Numbered from the stretch's first letter, positions 36,390-47,585 are shown. The stretch is DNA of 64,000 bases from Sclerodactyla briareus (GCA_026419785.1 JAODTK010002998.1:229054-293053); one strand, 5' to 3'. Translations and numbers: made by a program. The notes: a model not told the origin generated them from the sequence alone.

Positions 36390-36475
36390 CTGGATAAAAT
36401 AATGATATCTGGTGCTTTTAGAGCACTACCAAAAGCGCTTCACAGATATTACCTCTGATCTTTAGTGACTCGTCA
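36390..36475 (-). repeat. SINE/LINE 3'-tail remnant at the exon acceptor
   Basis: On the minus strand it reads 'gaggtaatatctgtgaagcg', 'ctttt...agtgctc' and 'gatatcattattttatccag'. This parallels the tail of the SINE at 37,595-37,690 ('ggggtaatatctgttaagtg', 'ctttgagcac', 'ttattattattg'). The last bases are the splice acceptor of the 36,389-36,025 exon. Confidence 0.5.
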
Positions 36476-36615
36476 CACCGATACGATATAGCACGCACCC
36501 TGGCTTTTTCATGCCACCATTTCAGTATGTACATTGGGTTCCCCTGGGAAATCTCTCCGATAGGGTTGTCTCGAAGGTTCCTGGTAAAATATGCAGCATA
36601 AACTGGAAACTTTCA

Positions 36616-36910
36616 GTTCATGAATGAGTCCTAAGCCAGAGACTAAGTGGGTACAATACAGGCTTAGTTAAATATGTGGAATAGATTATGGGATGGGTAC
36701 CATAGGGGTTTCTCCACCTACCTGTTAATCTTTACTAGCGGAACAGTCTGTCTGATAACTTTGAGTTCATGAATGAGTCCTAAGCCAGAGACTAAAGGTT
36801 GGGTACAATACAGATTTAGTTAAATATGTGGAATAGATTATGGGATGGATACCGATATCGCACCTACCGTTGATCTTTACTAGGGGTTGTAGTCTGTCTG
36901 TAGGGGGCTT
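36616..36910 (+). repeat. 148-bp tandem duplication
   Basis: 'gttcatgaatgagtcctaag' starts at 36,616 and again at 36,764. The matching runs on through 'ccagagactaa', 'gggtacaatacag', 'ttagttaaatatgtgg', 'aatagattatgggatgg', 'gatctttacta'. The two units are nearly identical, so this is one of the youngest duplications in the window. Confidence 0.85.
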
Positions 36911-37590
36911 GTCTCTCTGGCAGGCTACTGTTGAGGCTGCTCTTATGTTACCGCCTTCTCGAAGCGGCAGTGTTGGCTTGACGATCGTGGGTAACGTGGG
37001 CCGGTTTCATTGAAGAAAAATCAGAAGGTTTGCAGTTGGGTCAGTCTTGACAAAATATTGTGTAATGGCAACTGCCGGACATTAGGGATGAAATGAAAAC
37101 ATGACCAGCAATAAAGAGAGGCAATAACCAATTCCATTCTAATAAAAATATAGCAATTATTAATATATAGGCAGATCACATTCTTGCAAAGCGAGATTTA
37201 CTCACTGTGAAGACATTTGTCAGTGGGATACATACCCAAAGCCCCCTACAATCCTGAAGAAACTTGTTGCAACAACTGATACATTCAACTTCAATGACGC
37301 AATGTTGGTTGTATTTCCCTCGACCCTACATCTTCCCCTGGACAGTGATGGATCATCACCTACCAACCTGAACAGAACTATATGCTGCGACTCAATATTG
37401 CATGGGGGAGGAGGGGGGGGGGGGGGGGGGTTTGAATGTATATATGCGTGTTGTAGCAGACTGCGGTATGGAGCGCGAATATCCTATGGCCAGTACAGGA
37501 TATCATAGGTGCCTCCAAAAGTTTTATCCATAATTGTAGATTCTACATGAGCTGCGGTGGGTCTATCATGATAGCGACAGGCAAGATAAA
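36911..37590. other. No gene; poly(G) run
   Basis: Includes an 18-base G run at 37,413-37,430 preceded by GGGGGAGGAG. A 68-codon frame reads through it. Nothing else supported. Confidence 0.4.
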
Positions 37591-37591
37591 A

Positions 37592-37990
37592 AGTAACAAT
37601 AATAATAAGCTGAGTGCTTATATCAGCGGCCCTTGTTCATCGAAGTGCTCAAAGCACTTAACAGATATTACCCCTCGTTCATAGGAATGTTATACACTGC
37701 TACAACACCAGAGTATGTGGCAGAAGCTAATACAGCGCCGGGTGTACAAGTACACCTGGGTGATGAAGAGGGGGCATGGATGGATGCCTTCCCAAGGAAA
37801 TACGGAACGTGATCGGTATGAGGGGTTAGACATACAATTTCGATCAACAGTCTGAAGCTCATACCGACTGAGCTAATACGAATCTCAAAATGAGTTTGGT
37901 AGAGATTACCCAGGGGAACTGGAACACCACTTGGAACATCATCTGATAGTGCACCCATTCCACAGCAGCCCTGAAACCAATAGGGCACGA
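37592..37990 (-). repeat. tRNA-derived SINE candidate
   Basis: On the minus strand an A-box-like 'tattagctcagtcgg' (37,878-37,864) continues as 'tatgagc', very like a tRNA 5' half. A degenerate B-box-like 'gttgatcgaaattg' follows at 37,848-37,835. Downstream lies a body and a tail 'aagtgctttgagcac' with (TTA)n at 37,607-37,592, the tail type shared with L2-like LINEs. The 106-codon minus frame across it is incidental. Confidence 0.6.
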
Positions 37991-39149
37991 TCCAAATTGA
38001 GTAGGTTGAAAGATATTAAACAGGTTTGATATCAGTAATTCTTCAACCCCAAGCTATCCGTTATTGCCACACAGGATTTGATTGGCTAATACCAATCACA
38101 TGGCCATCCATATTTTTGCAATGAAAGGCAGTTGGTTAGAGTAAACAACAATCGAATACGTACTTGATCACTACATCTTAAATAAACGCAATACTTTTTA
38201 AACGCAAATGTATTATTGAGACGGCCTTTGGAAAAAGATTATGTTTACACACGCAGATTTGACTCTCAGTATACGCACGCTCCCGATGGCGTTCTGCCTT
38301 AACGGATTACAAACAGGCAAAACAACGCATTGCTTGTTGCATTCGTGAATGTCATGTTCGCGCTGAACTATCCAGTTGGGCTCGCGTAGTTTGTATTGCG
38401 TCTCTGTGGAAATACGCACAGCACGCACTGCCAATCTTTTGTGTATGGTTGGCAATGCAATTTACTTCCATCCAGCTAATGCAACAGTTAGCTTAGCTGC
38501 TTACTTACGGTGTTTGACTTCAGAGATACAAATCAACAATCTAGAGATACAGATATCTTAATCTGTTTGAGTTATTTTTTAGTTTTGCGTTGTAGACTAG
38601 AATACACTAAAGAGCAGTTCGAGCTTTTTACCTGTTCATAAACATTTTTGACTCTGAATTTAGCCTAATACGATCTGCTTGCCGTCGTCCATTTTTTTGA
38701 GCTAAATTCAGAGTCCTTGACTGTTTATTTCGCCAGTAAGTCTCCCATGCAGTTTATTCCTTAAATATACAGACCTTCGATTTGCGCGGACGCTGGTGGC
38801 GACTCTCTTAAGGCAGTAATGGACCGTCATCATCACGATCCTCTTCATATAATGATGGATTACTGGGCAATCACTGACCCTGGAGACTTACGCTTCTCCC
38901 TCACCTGTAGTGATGGTGAGTAGATAAGGGGAATTACTACTCAAGATCTGAATAGTTACGTGACAGATTTCATGTAAACTAGCAACAAGTGAACGAGAAC
39001 ATCGAAGCCCTACAACATAACTTTTGAGGTTCCAGCATGTTGCGCCAAATCCTGATTCATCACAATTTACTTTTGAGGAAGTTGAGGAATTATGACATTC
39101 AGGAGAGAGAGAGGACAGAGAGGCAGAGTGAAGGCACCCCATTTTTCTT
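37991..39149. other. No gene; one perfect inverted repeat
   Basis: AT-rich sequence with the hairpin described at 38,650-38,715. Minus frames at 38,455-38,213 and 39,142-38,888 are short and featureless. Confidence 0.4.
38650..38715. repeat. Perfect 15-bp inverted repeat with 36-nt loop
   Basis: GACTCTGAATTTAGC at 38,650-38,664 is exactly reverse-complemented at 38,701-38,715. The loop has a T run. No coding context. Confidence 0.85.
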
Positions 39150-39435
39150 CTTCAGGAATTCATTTAAGTCACAGAGGGACGAAGAGAAGGCCCTGACAGA
39201 CTAACACAGATAAGGCTGCCCACAGACCTACACAGTAAACGCTGCCTTTGTCAGGAATTCATGAAATCTCAGAGGAACAAAGTGAAGGCCGCCCATGGGC
39301 TCTACAGAGTTAATGACTCTAATGGACGCTAATGGACAGTAAATGCTGCTGCAGTTTTAATAAATCATTATACCGCAGAGGGACAAATAGAAGGCTGTCC
39401 ATGGACACATATACACAATAAATAATAGATAAATC
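39150..39435 (+). repeat. Three-copy diverged minisatellite, ~100 bp unit
   Basis: Each unit reads 'caggaattcatgaaatc', 'cagagggacaaagagaaggc', 'gcccatggacctacacag', 'taaatgctgc'. Units start about 39,155, 39,250 and 39,360. A related single word occurs at 1,873. Confidence 0.6.
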
Positions 39436-40078
39436 AGTGTGTACCTTGATAAAAAAAAGTTGGAAACAAAATTAGTTCTTTCTATCTTGCGCACCAATTC
39501 TGTAAGTACATGTTTACAGTGACTTTGTATGTCAGGGGAGATCCATAGTTCTGTCGTGACATCAAAGGATTCTGGGATTGGTTGGCTGTGAGCAGTCACA
39601 TTGGATATGATTCCTTGGCTTCTCCAGGTCAAAGAAAGTGGTCGGATCCTGGAGCTCAATGCATGGTCCTCCAGAATGAGGACGTGAGAGGGACGTGAAT
39701 ATGATGGTCCTAGAGGCAGATTCAGCTGTTATACCCCTGCCTCGATATCATCTGCGCAATAGTCAAGGAGGGAAAGCAAGATATCAGCAGTGCTCATCCA
39801 CAATCAATATGGCCAGGGTTAATGAGCCTTACTTTGCTACCTGATCCCCTAGATATTGAATCAGATTAAAAAAAATCTCTGCCTGAGATTTGATAAAGGG
39901 GCACTAGACTATGACCCTTACTCCAATGGTTACGTAAAGTACCACACAAAACAGCAACAGACTCTATTGTTAAAGTCGACCAGGGATTGTACTACATAGA
40001 AGAGTTTCAATCCCACTCTGTTTGATCCCAGGACTTCCTGGTATAAAGGATACTACATTCCATTTAATTCCTTGAAAC
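39436..40078. other. No gene supported
   Basis: The minus frame at 39,659-39,357 has a protein-like stretch (SFDVTTELWISPDIQ) but lacks clear splice sites in phase with any neighbour. Confidence 0.3.
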
Positions 40079-40735
40079 ACATTACACTCCCAAGAACCCT
40101 AAGAGGACAGCAATGACAGGTCACGGTAATCTAACAGGTCTCTATATAACAGAACATATACGATAGGCATCTATATCCACATTTCAATTGATAACGTCCT
40201 AGTCAGAATGAGGAATGGATAGAGTGTAGTCACTGGACCTTCCTGTCCTGGAGAAACATCACACCTCCTAAGAACCTCTAAGAGGACAGCCAATGACAGT
40301 CACCTGTCCGGATATAACCGACATAGGACAAACACACATACTACCTCCAATTTGCGCTGTAGTCCCTCATCTAAAACAGACCACCTTCCCTCTGGAGGGA
40401 ATGGGCAGCGGAAAAGCTGCGATCACATCACACACAGCGCTCTGGGAGAAAGTAGGGGCACAGCAAGACATAACTTAAACAGACAAACAGACATAACATA
40501 TTACATCGATGATGACTCTTCCACGAGCTCTTCCAATCTCAGTTTGCGCCCATGTCCTCTGGAGGAATGATGGGACCTATCTGGGACCACATCTGACCTT
40601 GGTGGAATAAACATCGACCTATGGTGACGACAACATTGACATATGGGAGACCAATTGACCTATGACGGGACCACGGTCTCTGACCTATGAGGGACCCACA
40701 TTTGCCCTATTGGAGACACATGTGGCCCTCTGGGG
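40079..40735 (+). repeat. Direct repeats and a GGGACCACA short-unit array
   Basis: 'cctaagaggacagcaatgac' and its near copy 'ctctaagaggacagccaatg' lie about 174 bp apart (40,098 and 40,270). From 40,550 to 40,735 a unit of roughly 30-35 bp, 'gggaccaca..tgacctatg', recurs at least five times. Confidence 0.5.
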
Positions 40736-41349
40736 GGAAACAGTGGTAGTGGAAAGGTTTAAGTCTGGTAGCTGGAGGCTTGCAGTTTCTCCGGTGAGGT
40801 TGGTGCAATTTGTTCCACCCTAATGCCATTGTGTGATTGACATTGTTCTCTATAGAGGATGAAATATACAAGAAATCCTGATGATGATATGATTTATTAA
40901 CAGGACTCTCAATGCATTTTTTATATGGAACCTGGCCCAATAGTCTATAGATCTTGTCGTTGATAACATGTTAGGCCTGGACTACAGAGAGATAGGATTA
41001 GACACTTCCATTCATACCTAAATGAATACTGCCAACAGAACCAATTATGGCCTGTGTGTGACAACAAAGAATGGCTGGCTACAAAGTGACCCCTCCCCTA
41101 GTTGATATTACCCTAATGTAAGATAATACTGGCTGGACATCCTTGGACAAGAAATTTGACAGCAAATGCATTAATGCAACGAAAACTGCCCAATTTTTGC
41201 TCCAGGCACCATCCATCTCTAATAAGCACCCTCACAATGGAAGCAGAAGCATAAAATATTATATCTATTATATTTCCTAATGAGAATGATGAAATGACAT
41301 TTGAAAGTTTCAGAGGGTACAGAATACTGCTTGCCCACATTTGTAAAGG
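40736..41349. other. No gene recognised
   Basis: AT-rich flank of a LINE fragment; nothing supported. Confidence 0.35.
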
Positions 41350-41765
41350 GAAAGGGAGAACGTTTCACTCTTGAAAGAACTCCATTTAGCTCCCAATCAG
41401 CTGTCAGATTATCATTGAATTTCGTGTATGCACTGTAAGAGAAGATTGGCTTTTTCTTCTGTGAAATCTTTTAGTCTCTGTCCAGTTGTTTTCAACTATC
41501 CCAGAACGGCATTTGAAGAATTAGGGCGGCTGGAGCTTTCCCTTATTCTGCAGCCCCTTTGTGGAACCAGTTGGAAGATTACGTTCAAACCTGTTCTACT
41601 TCCACTGTTTCTACGTTCAAACATTCTCTCAAGTCTTATTTTCTCTCTCCCTGGTTTAATTTATAATCTCCTTTGTGAAGCACCTTCAGCAGTGACTTTT
41701 GATAACTGATTTGGCACTACATAAATCCACTCATTATCATGTATTATTTATTAGGAATCTGTAAG
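41350..41765 (+). pseudogene. LINE 3'-end fragment (reverse transcriptase C-terminus and tail)
   Basis: Frame-shifted pieces read LLKELH, 'SAAPLWNQL' (about 41,548-41,575) and 'STFKHSLKSYFLSPWFNL' (about 41,608-41,661). This is the classic LINE C-terminal WNxLP..FKxxLKxxLF signature. The tail after it, 'gtgaagcacctt..gcactacataaatcc', ends in TTATTTATTA near 41,745-41,755. Only the last ~130 codons survive. Style is close to the 31 kb LINE and probably the same clade. Confidence 0.85.
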
Positions 41766-41999
41766 AAAGTTTACAGCCAAGGTGGTGAACATAGTTAGCT
41801 CATAGATATGTAATATGACCGAAAATTAACATGAGCTAAAAAAACAGCTTTAGGTCTAATATGTTTGTGGTGTAACCCTACATTGGCCTAATGTTAACCT
41901 TATTGTGCGTACCTGTTCATACCTCTTCTTTTTTAAGAGCCCAGCGCAGATAGCACAAACACAGAGTTAGTCTCACCTGAAGTCATGTTTCAAAAATGC

Positions 42000-42740
42000 A
42001 AATCGTCAAGTCAACAGTTCTCAAAAGTTCAAAATGGCTGCCGGGTGGGTTCGCATGGGATGCCGTCCCAGCTATGCGGGGAGGCTCACTATTGAATCCA
42101 TTTTCATTATGCAGGAAAGTTATCATGCTAGCACAAAAATCACCTGGCCGTCGGCAGAGCAGTGGGCAAAACCATAATATCCACAAGATATAACCAACAT
42201 GTGCAGGCGGTTAAACCGCCGATGTGTATATCCCACACAAATGGCCTTCGTTGGAGGGGTGTGGCCACGCCCATTCGAAATCGCAGATACTTCTCATTGT
42301 CGGACCTGTCGCACCAAGTCAATCGGATAAAGCATTATTTTTGCAAAAAAATTCAAAATGGCCACCGTGTGGGGTCAAATGGGCGAAAACTAAGTTTGTC
42401 CCAAAATTATTGCCATGTTCTGAAACGCGCACACTGCGAAAAATCAATTCGTCGAAAAATCCAAGATGGCCAGCCGTTGGACGTGTGTGGCCAGGCCCCC
42501 TTTCAAACTTTGTTCAGATTTTTACATGACGAACATGGTGCCAAGTTTCAAGTAAATCGGACAATGCGTTGGAGAGCTAGAGTTAAACGAGATGAATCTT
42601 TTTAATTTAAAATTTAATTTTGGGAAGGGGGGGAAGGGAGTGGCAACTCCCACTTTCGAACTTGTCCGAAATTTTTCATGACAAACCGTGAGTGCCAAGT
42701 TTTGGTAAATCGGCAATGCTTGAAGATCCAGAGCGCTAAC
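42000..42740 (+). repeat. Repeat family E array
   Basis: Three to four diverged units: 'tcaaaatggctgccgggtgg' at about 42,028, 'ttcaaaatggccaccgtgtg' at about 42,352, 'ccaagatggccagccgttgg' at about 42,461, each followed by 'gaaaactaagtttgtccc', 'tgccatgttctgaaacgcgc'. Later units end 'ttcagatttttacatgacg', 'caagtttcaagtaaatcgg'. The 147- and 101-codon frames here are shadows of the array. Confidence 0.65.
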
Positions 42741-42969
42741 GAGAAACGCGCGGCGGAGACAGAGCTGGACGAGATGCGGTGCGCCTAACCAGATACCCCC
42801 TGTACACTACAGTGTCCCGGGGATATATTAATATTTCCGTCCAGATTTACTGACCGCTAGTGATTAATCAAGATGAGAGCTGACCAAGAGAAACCCCAAA
42901 CATTGCAAATGCTCAGTCTATGAACTACAATCCGTAGTCAAGCCCTGATGCCCAATTCCATTTCTTTAC

Positions 42970-43310
42970 CTATAGGATATCATCAGAGATTTCCTCTGCA
43001 GATTTGACCTTTCCTGACACTGAGCGAAGGGGTTTTCTTCTTGACATGTGCCGTAAGGTTCACCGTCTTTTCTGGAGGGTGCTTGTCGTGAGGATGAATA
43101 GGCCAAGTGTTCTCTGCTTAGCTTTTTTTTTTCTGTCCGCGTAATCGCCTCGTGATTCCTTGTCTAACACGTCGTCGGTGGTTGTAGATGGATATATTGG
43201 TTCTGAGCCTTCCTATCATAGGAAGTAGTGGGGGAAGAGGCTTTCTGAGGTACAGGGGATTCCTCTGGAGGTAGGAGGGGTTGCTGTGAGTCGGCCCTCT
43301 GCTGTACAAT
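42970..43310 (-). pseudogene. Possible upstream exon of the minus-strand gene (frame disrupted)
   Basis: Bounded by a good acceptor, TATTTTTTTCACCAG (AG at plus 43,311-43,312), and donor CTATAG/GTAAAG (GT at 42,969-42,968). Frame 1 opens IVQQRADSQQPLLPPEESPV and leaves two bases at the donor. This matches the single leading base of the exon at 36,389. However, it has one in-frame TAG about 47 codons in. An adjacent frame is open over DDVLDKESRGDYADRKKK, and a run of 10 A at about 43,122-43,131 could hide an indel. Either this is a real exon with sequence errors, or it is a decayed or unrelated sequence. Confidence 0.35.
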
Positions 43311-43483
43311 CTGGTGAAAAAAATATATTCATTGAAGAGGTGAAACACAAATATGTCTGCAGAGTACTCTGTTATTGCCATCAGTCAGTGAGACTGAACT
43401 ATATAAATACCAGACATTATCACTATTTGATCTATTGAAATCATGTATTTGCAGTCTTCGTGGTTGAATTGATTTCTACGGGT

Positions 43484-43872
43484 TCAACAAGGTTTGCCAA
43501 TTAAAGGCCCATCTAAGGAACCCTGGCCATATTGATCGGGGATGACACCGGTGGTAACTCCCCCTTTCATATTGACTGGTGTTTCCATGATATTTGAGGC
43601 CGGGGTTAGACTAAACCCACCTGTTCGCCGGGACTGCCATTTAAACGTTCCCATCTGCAAGGATTGAACTCCAGGACCCAACCACTGTCTCGGAATCTGC
43701 AGGGAGCAGAATTCAATTTCAACCTGTCTGCCCACAGCCAACAGACATACTCTCGCAAACCCCGTAACAAATCCCATAGTTACCGAACCAATTACAATCA
43801 ACTGCTTGGCAGCAGAACAATGGAGTGAAGACCAAACCCCCTCATTGCAACTGCAGATACATGTACAAACCC
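43484..43872 (-). other. Exon-like open frame, unrecognised
   Basis: Follows a good acceptor (TTTTTTTTCCTAG, AG at 43,873-43,874) and stays open to a stop at 43,484-43,486. Its translation has a hydrophobic run (LIVIGSVTMGFVTGFA) that could span a membrane, and a Gly/Pro-rich end. A donor-like AACAG/GTGGGT is at 43,621/43,620. Phase does not fit the candidate exon at 43,310. No family recognised. Confidence 0.3.
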
Positions 43873-43906
43873 CTAGGAAAAAAAATGAGTACTGCTGGGA
43901 TTCCAC

Positions 43907-44210
43907 CCGGAATATTTGCTTTGTAAAGTGTCACTGATACTGATACCACTCCCATTACGTTCAGATCTTTCAAAATGTTATCCAACATTTTTAAATGATT
44001 TTGAATTTTACTTTTCAATGCCTAAAATTTCCAATCTTCCAGACAATGATTGTAATAACATTCTAGACGGTCCGGTCATGCACCCCTACTAGATTCTTGA
44101 TCGTACGTTTGCGGAGAACTGAGGGGCCTGAAAATTGGGTTGTATGCAATGCTTGATGCCCGATCACACATGTGCACAATGGTAACAAATGTGCATTGTA
44201 ATTGTTCATA
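43907..44210. other. No gene recognised
   Basis: AT-rich; nothing supported. Confidence 0.35.
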
Positions 44211-44972
44211 TCAAACTACATTTATTATTCTCATCGGGCCTGAGGGCCAGATGAGCTCTTGAGTCAGTTTTGCACTGTTTGAAATTAGGTGGAAAACTAT
44301 AGAAGAAAAAAAATTGAGGACAATCTTTATGATCCAATGGCTGAATGAAAAAAGGCACAATACAAACTTTCCCATGTAATCAGGCCAAAAATTACCATAA
44401 ATGGTGGGAAAAATGGCTGTTTTCAGATACATTTTCATTGATTTTATATATTGCAACTCGCAAAATAGTAGCAGGTGTAGAAAATTGACTGAATAAGTTC
44501 CCCATTTGCCGTGAGATCCTGAACATCTGGGGATTGCTCTTGTTGAAGCAGTGGTCGCATGTATGTGTTTGTGAATAAGGACCATAGAGATTTTGTATTG
44601 ATCGTGTGATTCACAACAATTGTTCAAGCGATCATCAGTTTGGGACATCAGCTTGGATGAATAGCTGTGAGACCTACTGTACTGAAACTTCCATGAAACG
44701 AATGAGACAAAAACAAACTCCACGTTTTGATTAAAGGGCTTCAACAATGATTGTATCATATTAGAGAACAAATTTGTGTCTAATGGCTTCAGTTCCGTAC
44801 TCGAATCGAGACAATGGTTACGTGGTGGCATGCAGTATGTGTATGTGCGGGCAGTATACCAATGTATAGTTGTACAATGTACTGTAAACGCATGCGAGCA
44901 TGTTACAACTTGTATATGTTTGCACATTGTATTTATCGGGCTTTGAGGGGTTACACATATGATAGGACCCAA
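44211..44972 (-). other. Longest open frame in the window (253 codons), no recognised domain
   Basis: The frame is open for 253 codons, unusual for such AT-rich DNA. The translation is rich in Ser, His, Cys and Ile and has a hydrophobic C-terminal third (KFVLCLFSFSHWIIKIVLNF) that could be a membrane segment. It has no recognisable motif or plausible start context. The 3' end, 'catcgggcctgagggccag' on the plus strand, looks like repeat vocabulary. It may be an old repeat that is stop-poor on one strand, or a lineage-specific gene. Confidence 0.25.
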
Positions 44973-47489
44973 GTGGTTTCAAAGTAGGGCAAAGATATTA
45001 CATTACTGTCAGTACACGCATGAAAGCTATATGCTAAGTGTACCCTGTTTTTCTGTTACATGGTTGGCCATTGTATTAACATCTGATGCAGCAATGAGTG
45101 GGAGATAGGGAGATACAGAAAAAAGGTTAAGCCTACCTCACACTCTACAGACAAACACTATTTCCAGGAATGCTGTGTCGTTTGGGAGGCTCACTGGCGT
45201 GATTCACAGCAGAATTAAAAGATAGTTTGGAATCAGATCTGATAAGAACACCAAATCCTATTAGGACATTTTCAACATGACGATTGCCGTTATGCAGAAA
45301 ACAACCAAGTCAGACACACAGACTCTTCTGGGAATTTCCATAGAACTATTCCTCAAAACTTCTGCAACATAACTCGAATTTATAGGAATAACCTGAATTA
45401 TGTAATAATTATGGTAATTAAAAGAAAGCTGAACGCTCTCCATATGAAGTCATATAACATAGGTTGGCTCCTTGCTTAGTATTAGGGCAATAATACGGGA
45501 CAAATTTATACATGATGCTCAAAAATTTGGATTATTAATGAATGAGCAGGATGAGTTTATTTACACTGTATAGCTTCTAGAATTCTTTCTAAGCAATGTC
45601 AGAAACAGTAGCCACCCGTTACTGTAGCCTGCACGTTTCTCAGCGGTGGTGGCAGTCTCAATCTCTGTGAGGAGGAGGATGCCTCTGCTTTCTGTGACCG
45701 GGCTTACTCTTTTTATTCTTTTTTGCTCAACTCTTCAAGGGTTTCTGTCCAGCTTTCTCAGAGATCAAACAACCTATTGAAGGCAAGGAGATGAGAGAGG
45801 TAAACACAGGGCATGAGGCTGACCTCAGCTGACAGTGACAGAGATGAAGACTTTAATTGTTGTGAACTACACAAAGATAAAATGTGCTCCATCTACCTTA
45901 ACTATTACAACAGGGTTAACACTAGTTATAATTGGTTCAAATCAAGACAGCTAAATCAACGAAACACTGTAAATCCATGGAATTTTTGTCATAGTTTACT
46001 CCTCTTAGGGAATCTTTTAGATATTTCGGGAACCAATCTGCTCAAAGAAGTGCCTAGGGCACCCAAGACCCCTGTTAGCACTATCCCTGCTCCACACATC
46101 ACATGTAACTATTTTGTATTTTATAGGAGAAAGGTTAAGATCGTATTCAATATGATTGAAACATAATTTTTCTTTCGGGCCTCTTTGGAAACTTTTTTTG
46201 ACACTGTATTCCTAATAAAAAATTGTGAACGATGACGGATGGTTCTATTACACACAAAACGGGTGACTGTGCATATGTTCAAATAGGAAATTATGCCATA
46301 CTGACATGCACCGCCCCATGTGCCATTTTTTAAAACATCTGGCAATAAAACAACGCCAGTTTTGCACAAATTGCTCTTTTTTTGCCAGCTGAAGGTCTAA
46401 CATGATGAACATCTGGTTAATATTCAGATGAATATTTCACTATAAGAAATTTCAACATCCATCGTCGATCGATTCTAAGGAAGTTAGTTCTACCTACCAA
46501 ATACCGTCATCCTTTTTTCAAACAACTATCCCTGAGAATTTGGGTCATTTTTGAAGGTTGTTCTCTCTCGAGACCTTGTTTTGCATAAGCTGTGCTAACA
46601 TGATATGGTGCATGTGTATTCCCCTAGCTAATGACAAACCAGGTGTATCCTATTTGGATAAACATATCAACTGAACTATGTCAGGCGTTTCTGATGGTAC
46701 TTACTTTTCTTGTGTTGTACTATATAATTATGGGCCCAAGAATAATGAAGTGACATGAAATGTCTTCGGTCTTTGCAAATATATGGTTAGTTATGAATTT
46801 ACAGGGATGATCAGTCTTTGCTCCTGCTGGCATGCATTATATGATTCTACACACTGCTCTGTATAATCTACCAGATGCTAGATGGGGAAATACTGCTATG
46901 GTAGTTACTGCTATCATCCTCTATAGTAATTCTAAGTCGTGAGCATGCTTGGTTTCAAACTCATGGCAAGGCGATACACAAAACAGTCTAGCATGCCACC
47001 ACCTCACAACAAACTTGGGCCTGTCAAATCTAACCTGTACTCCAATATGGTTAGGTGTCTGAAGATGGGGGGCCATAGAGCAGGGCCAAGTAGCAATCTC
47101 TGCACTAGAAGGTTGCCAGCCATGGCAAACCAACAGAAAAAACATTGTCTATGGTCAAGATGACAGGATTGAACTTTTAAGAGGATAATAACAAAAGATG
47201 ATCAATTTGCCTATTACAATCTGTTATCCCCACTAATAGGCAGCCTTCCAATACGTGGACATGCGTTGCTTCATAGTTATAGGATCGCTGAGCGTTCTTA
47301 CCATGACGGTGAAAAAGTAGTGTTATATTCAGGAAACAGTCAGATCTGGGGTTAATCTGGGACTCAGACGCTTGTTAGCCAACATCACCATGATGTAGTC
47401 TGGTTAGCTCCTCATATATAGAGAGATTAAACAAATTATGATGGCAAAAACGAGAGATCATCGCTGAATCGTCCCGGGTACATGGATTT
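44973..47489. other. No gene supported
   Basis: AT-rich sequence. A 117-codon plus frame (45,813-46,166) and a Lys-rich minus stretch near 45,760-45,640 (AKKNKKSKPGHRKQRH after an AG) are suggestive but each has stops or no matching splice phase. Opposed 74-codon frames at 46,921-47,163 are featureless. Confidence 0.35.
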
Positions 47490-47551
47490 GGTTGTGTCTC
47501 GCCTAAACACAGTTCAGAACAGACTTTGTGATCACTCAGGCGGCGTGTGTG
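47490..47551 (+). repeat. Left flank of a split family B copy
   Basis: 'gtgtctcgcctaaacacagttc', 'agaacagactttgtgatcac' matches the left flank of the complete copy at 20,325-20,375 ('gtttcgcctaaattaaattc', 'aggaggagacttagtggtcac'). It ends where the microsatellite begins. Confidence 0.5.
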
Positions 47552-47585
47552 ATGTATGTATGTATGTATGTATGTATGTATGTAT
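47552..47585 (+). repeat. (TATG)n microsatellite, left of RLE element
   Basis: About eight TATG units. It occupies the place of the (TG)n-type microsatellite of family B. Confidence 0.85.

Noticed and set aside
35978-36397. 139-codon plus-strand frame
   Set aside because: Shadow of the minus-strand exon at 36,025-36,389, which has splice sites and protein-like composition.
39357-39690. Minus-strand exon-like stretch (SFDVTTELWISPDIQ)
   Set aside because: No acceptor or donor in a phase that fits the neighbouring candidate exons, and part of it overlaps the 39.2-39.4 kb minisatellite.
42162-42605. 147-codon plus-strand frame
   Set aside because: Runs through the family E tandem array; the residues mirror the repeat unit.
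43650-43690. B-box-like gagttcaatcc on the minus strand
   Set aside because: No A box at the right distance and no foldable tRNA structure.
45640-45790. Lys-rich exon-like stretch on the minus strand
   Set aside because: In-frame stops in every frame and no convincing acceptor.
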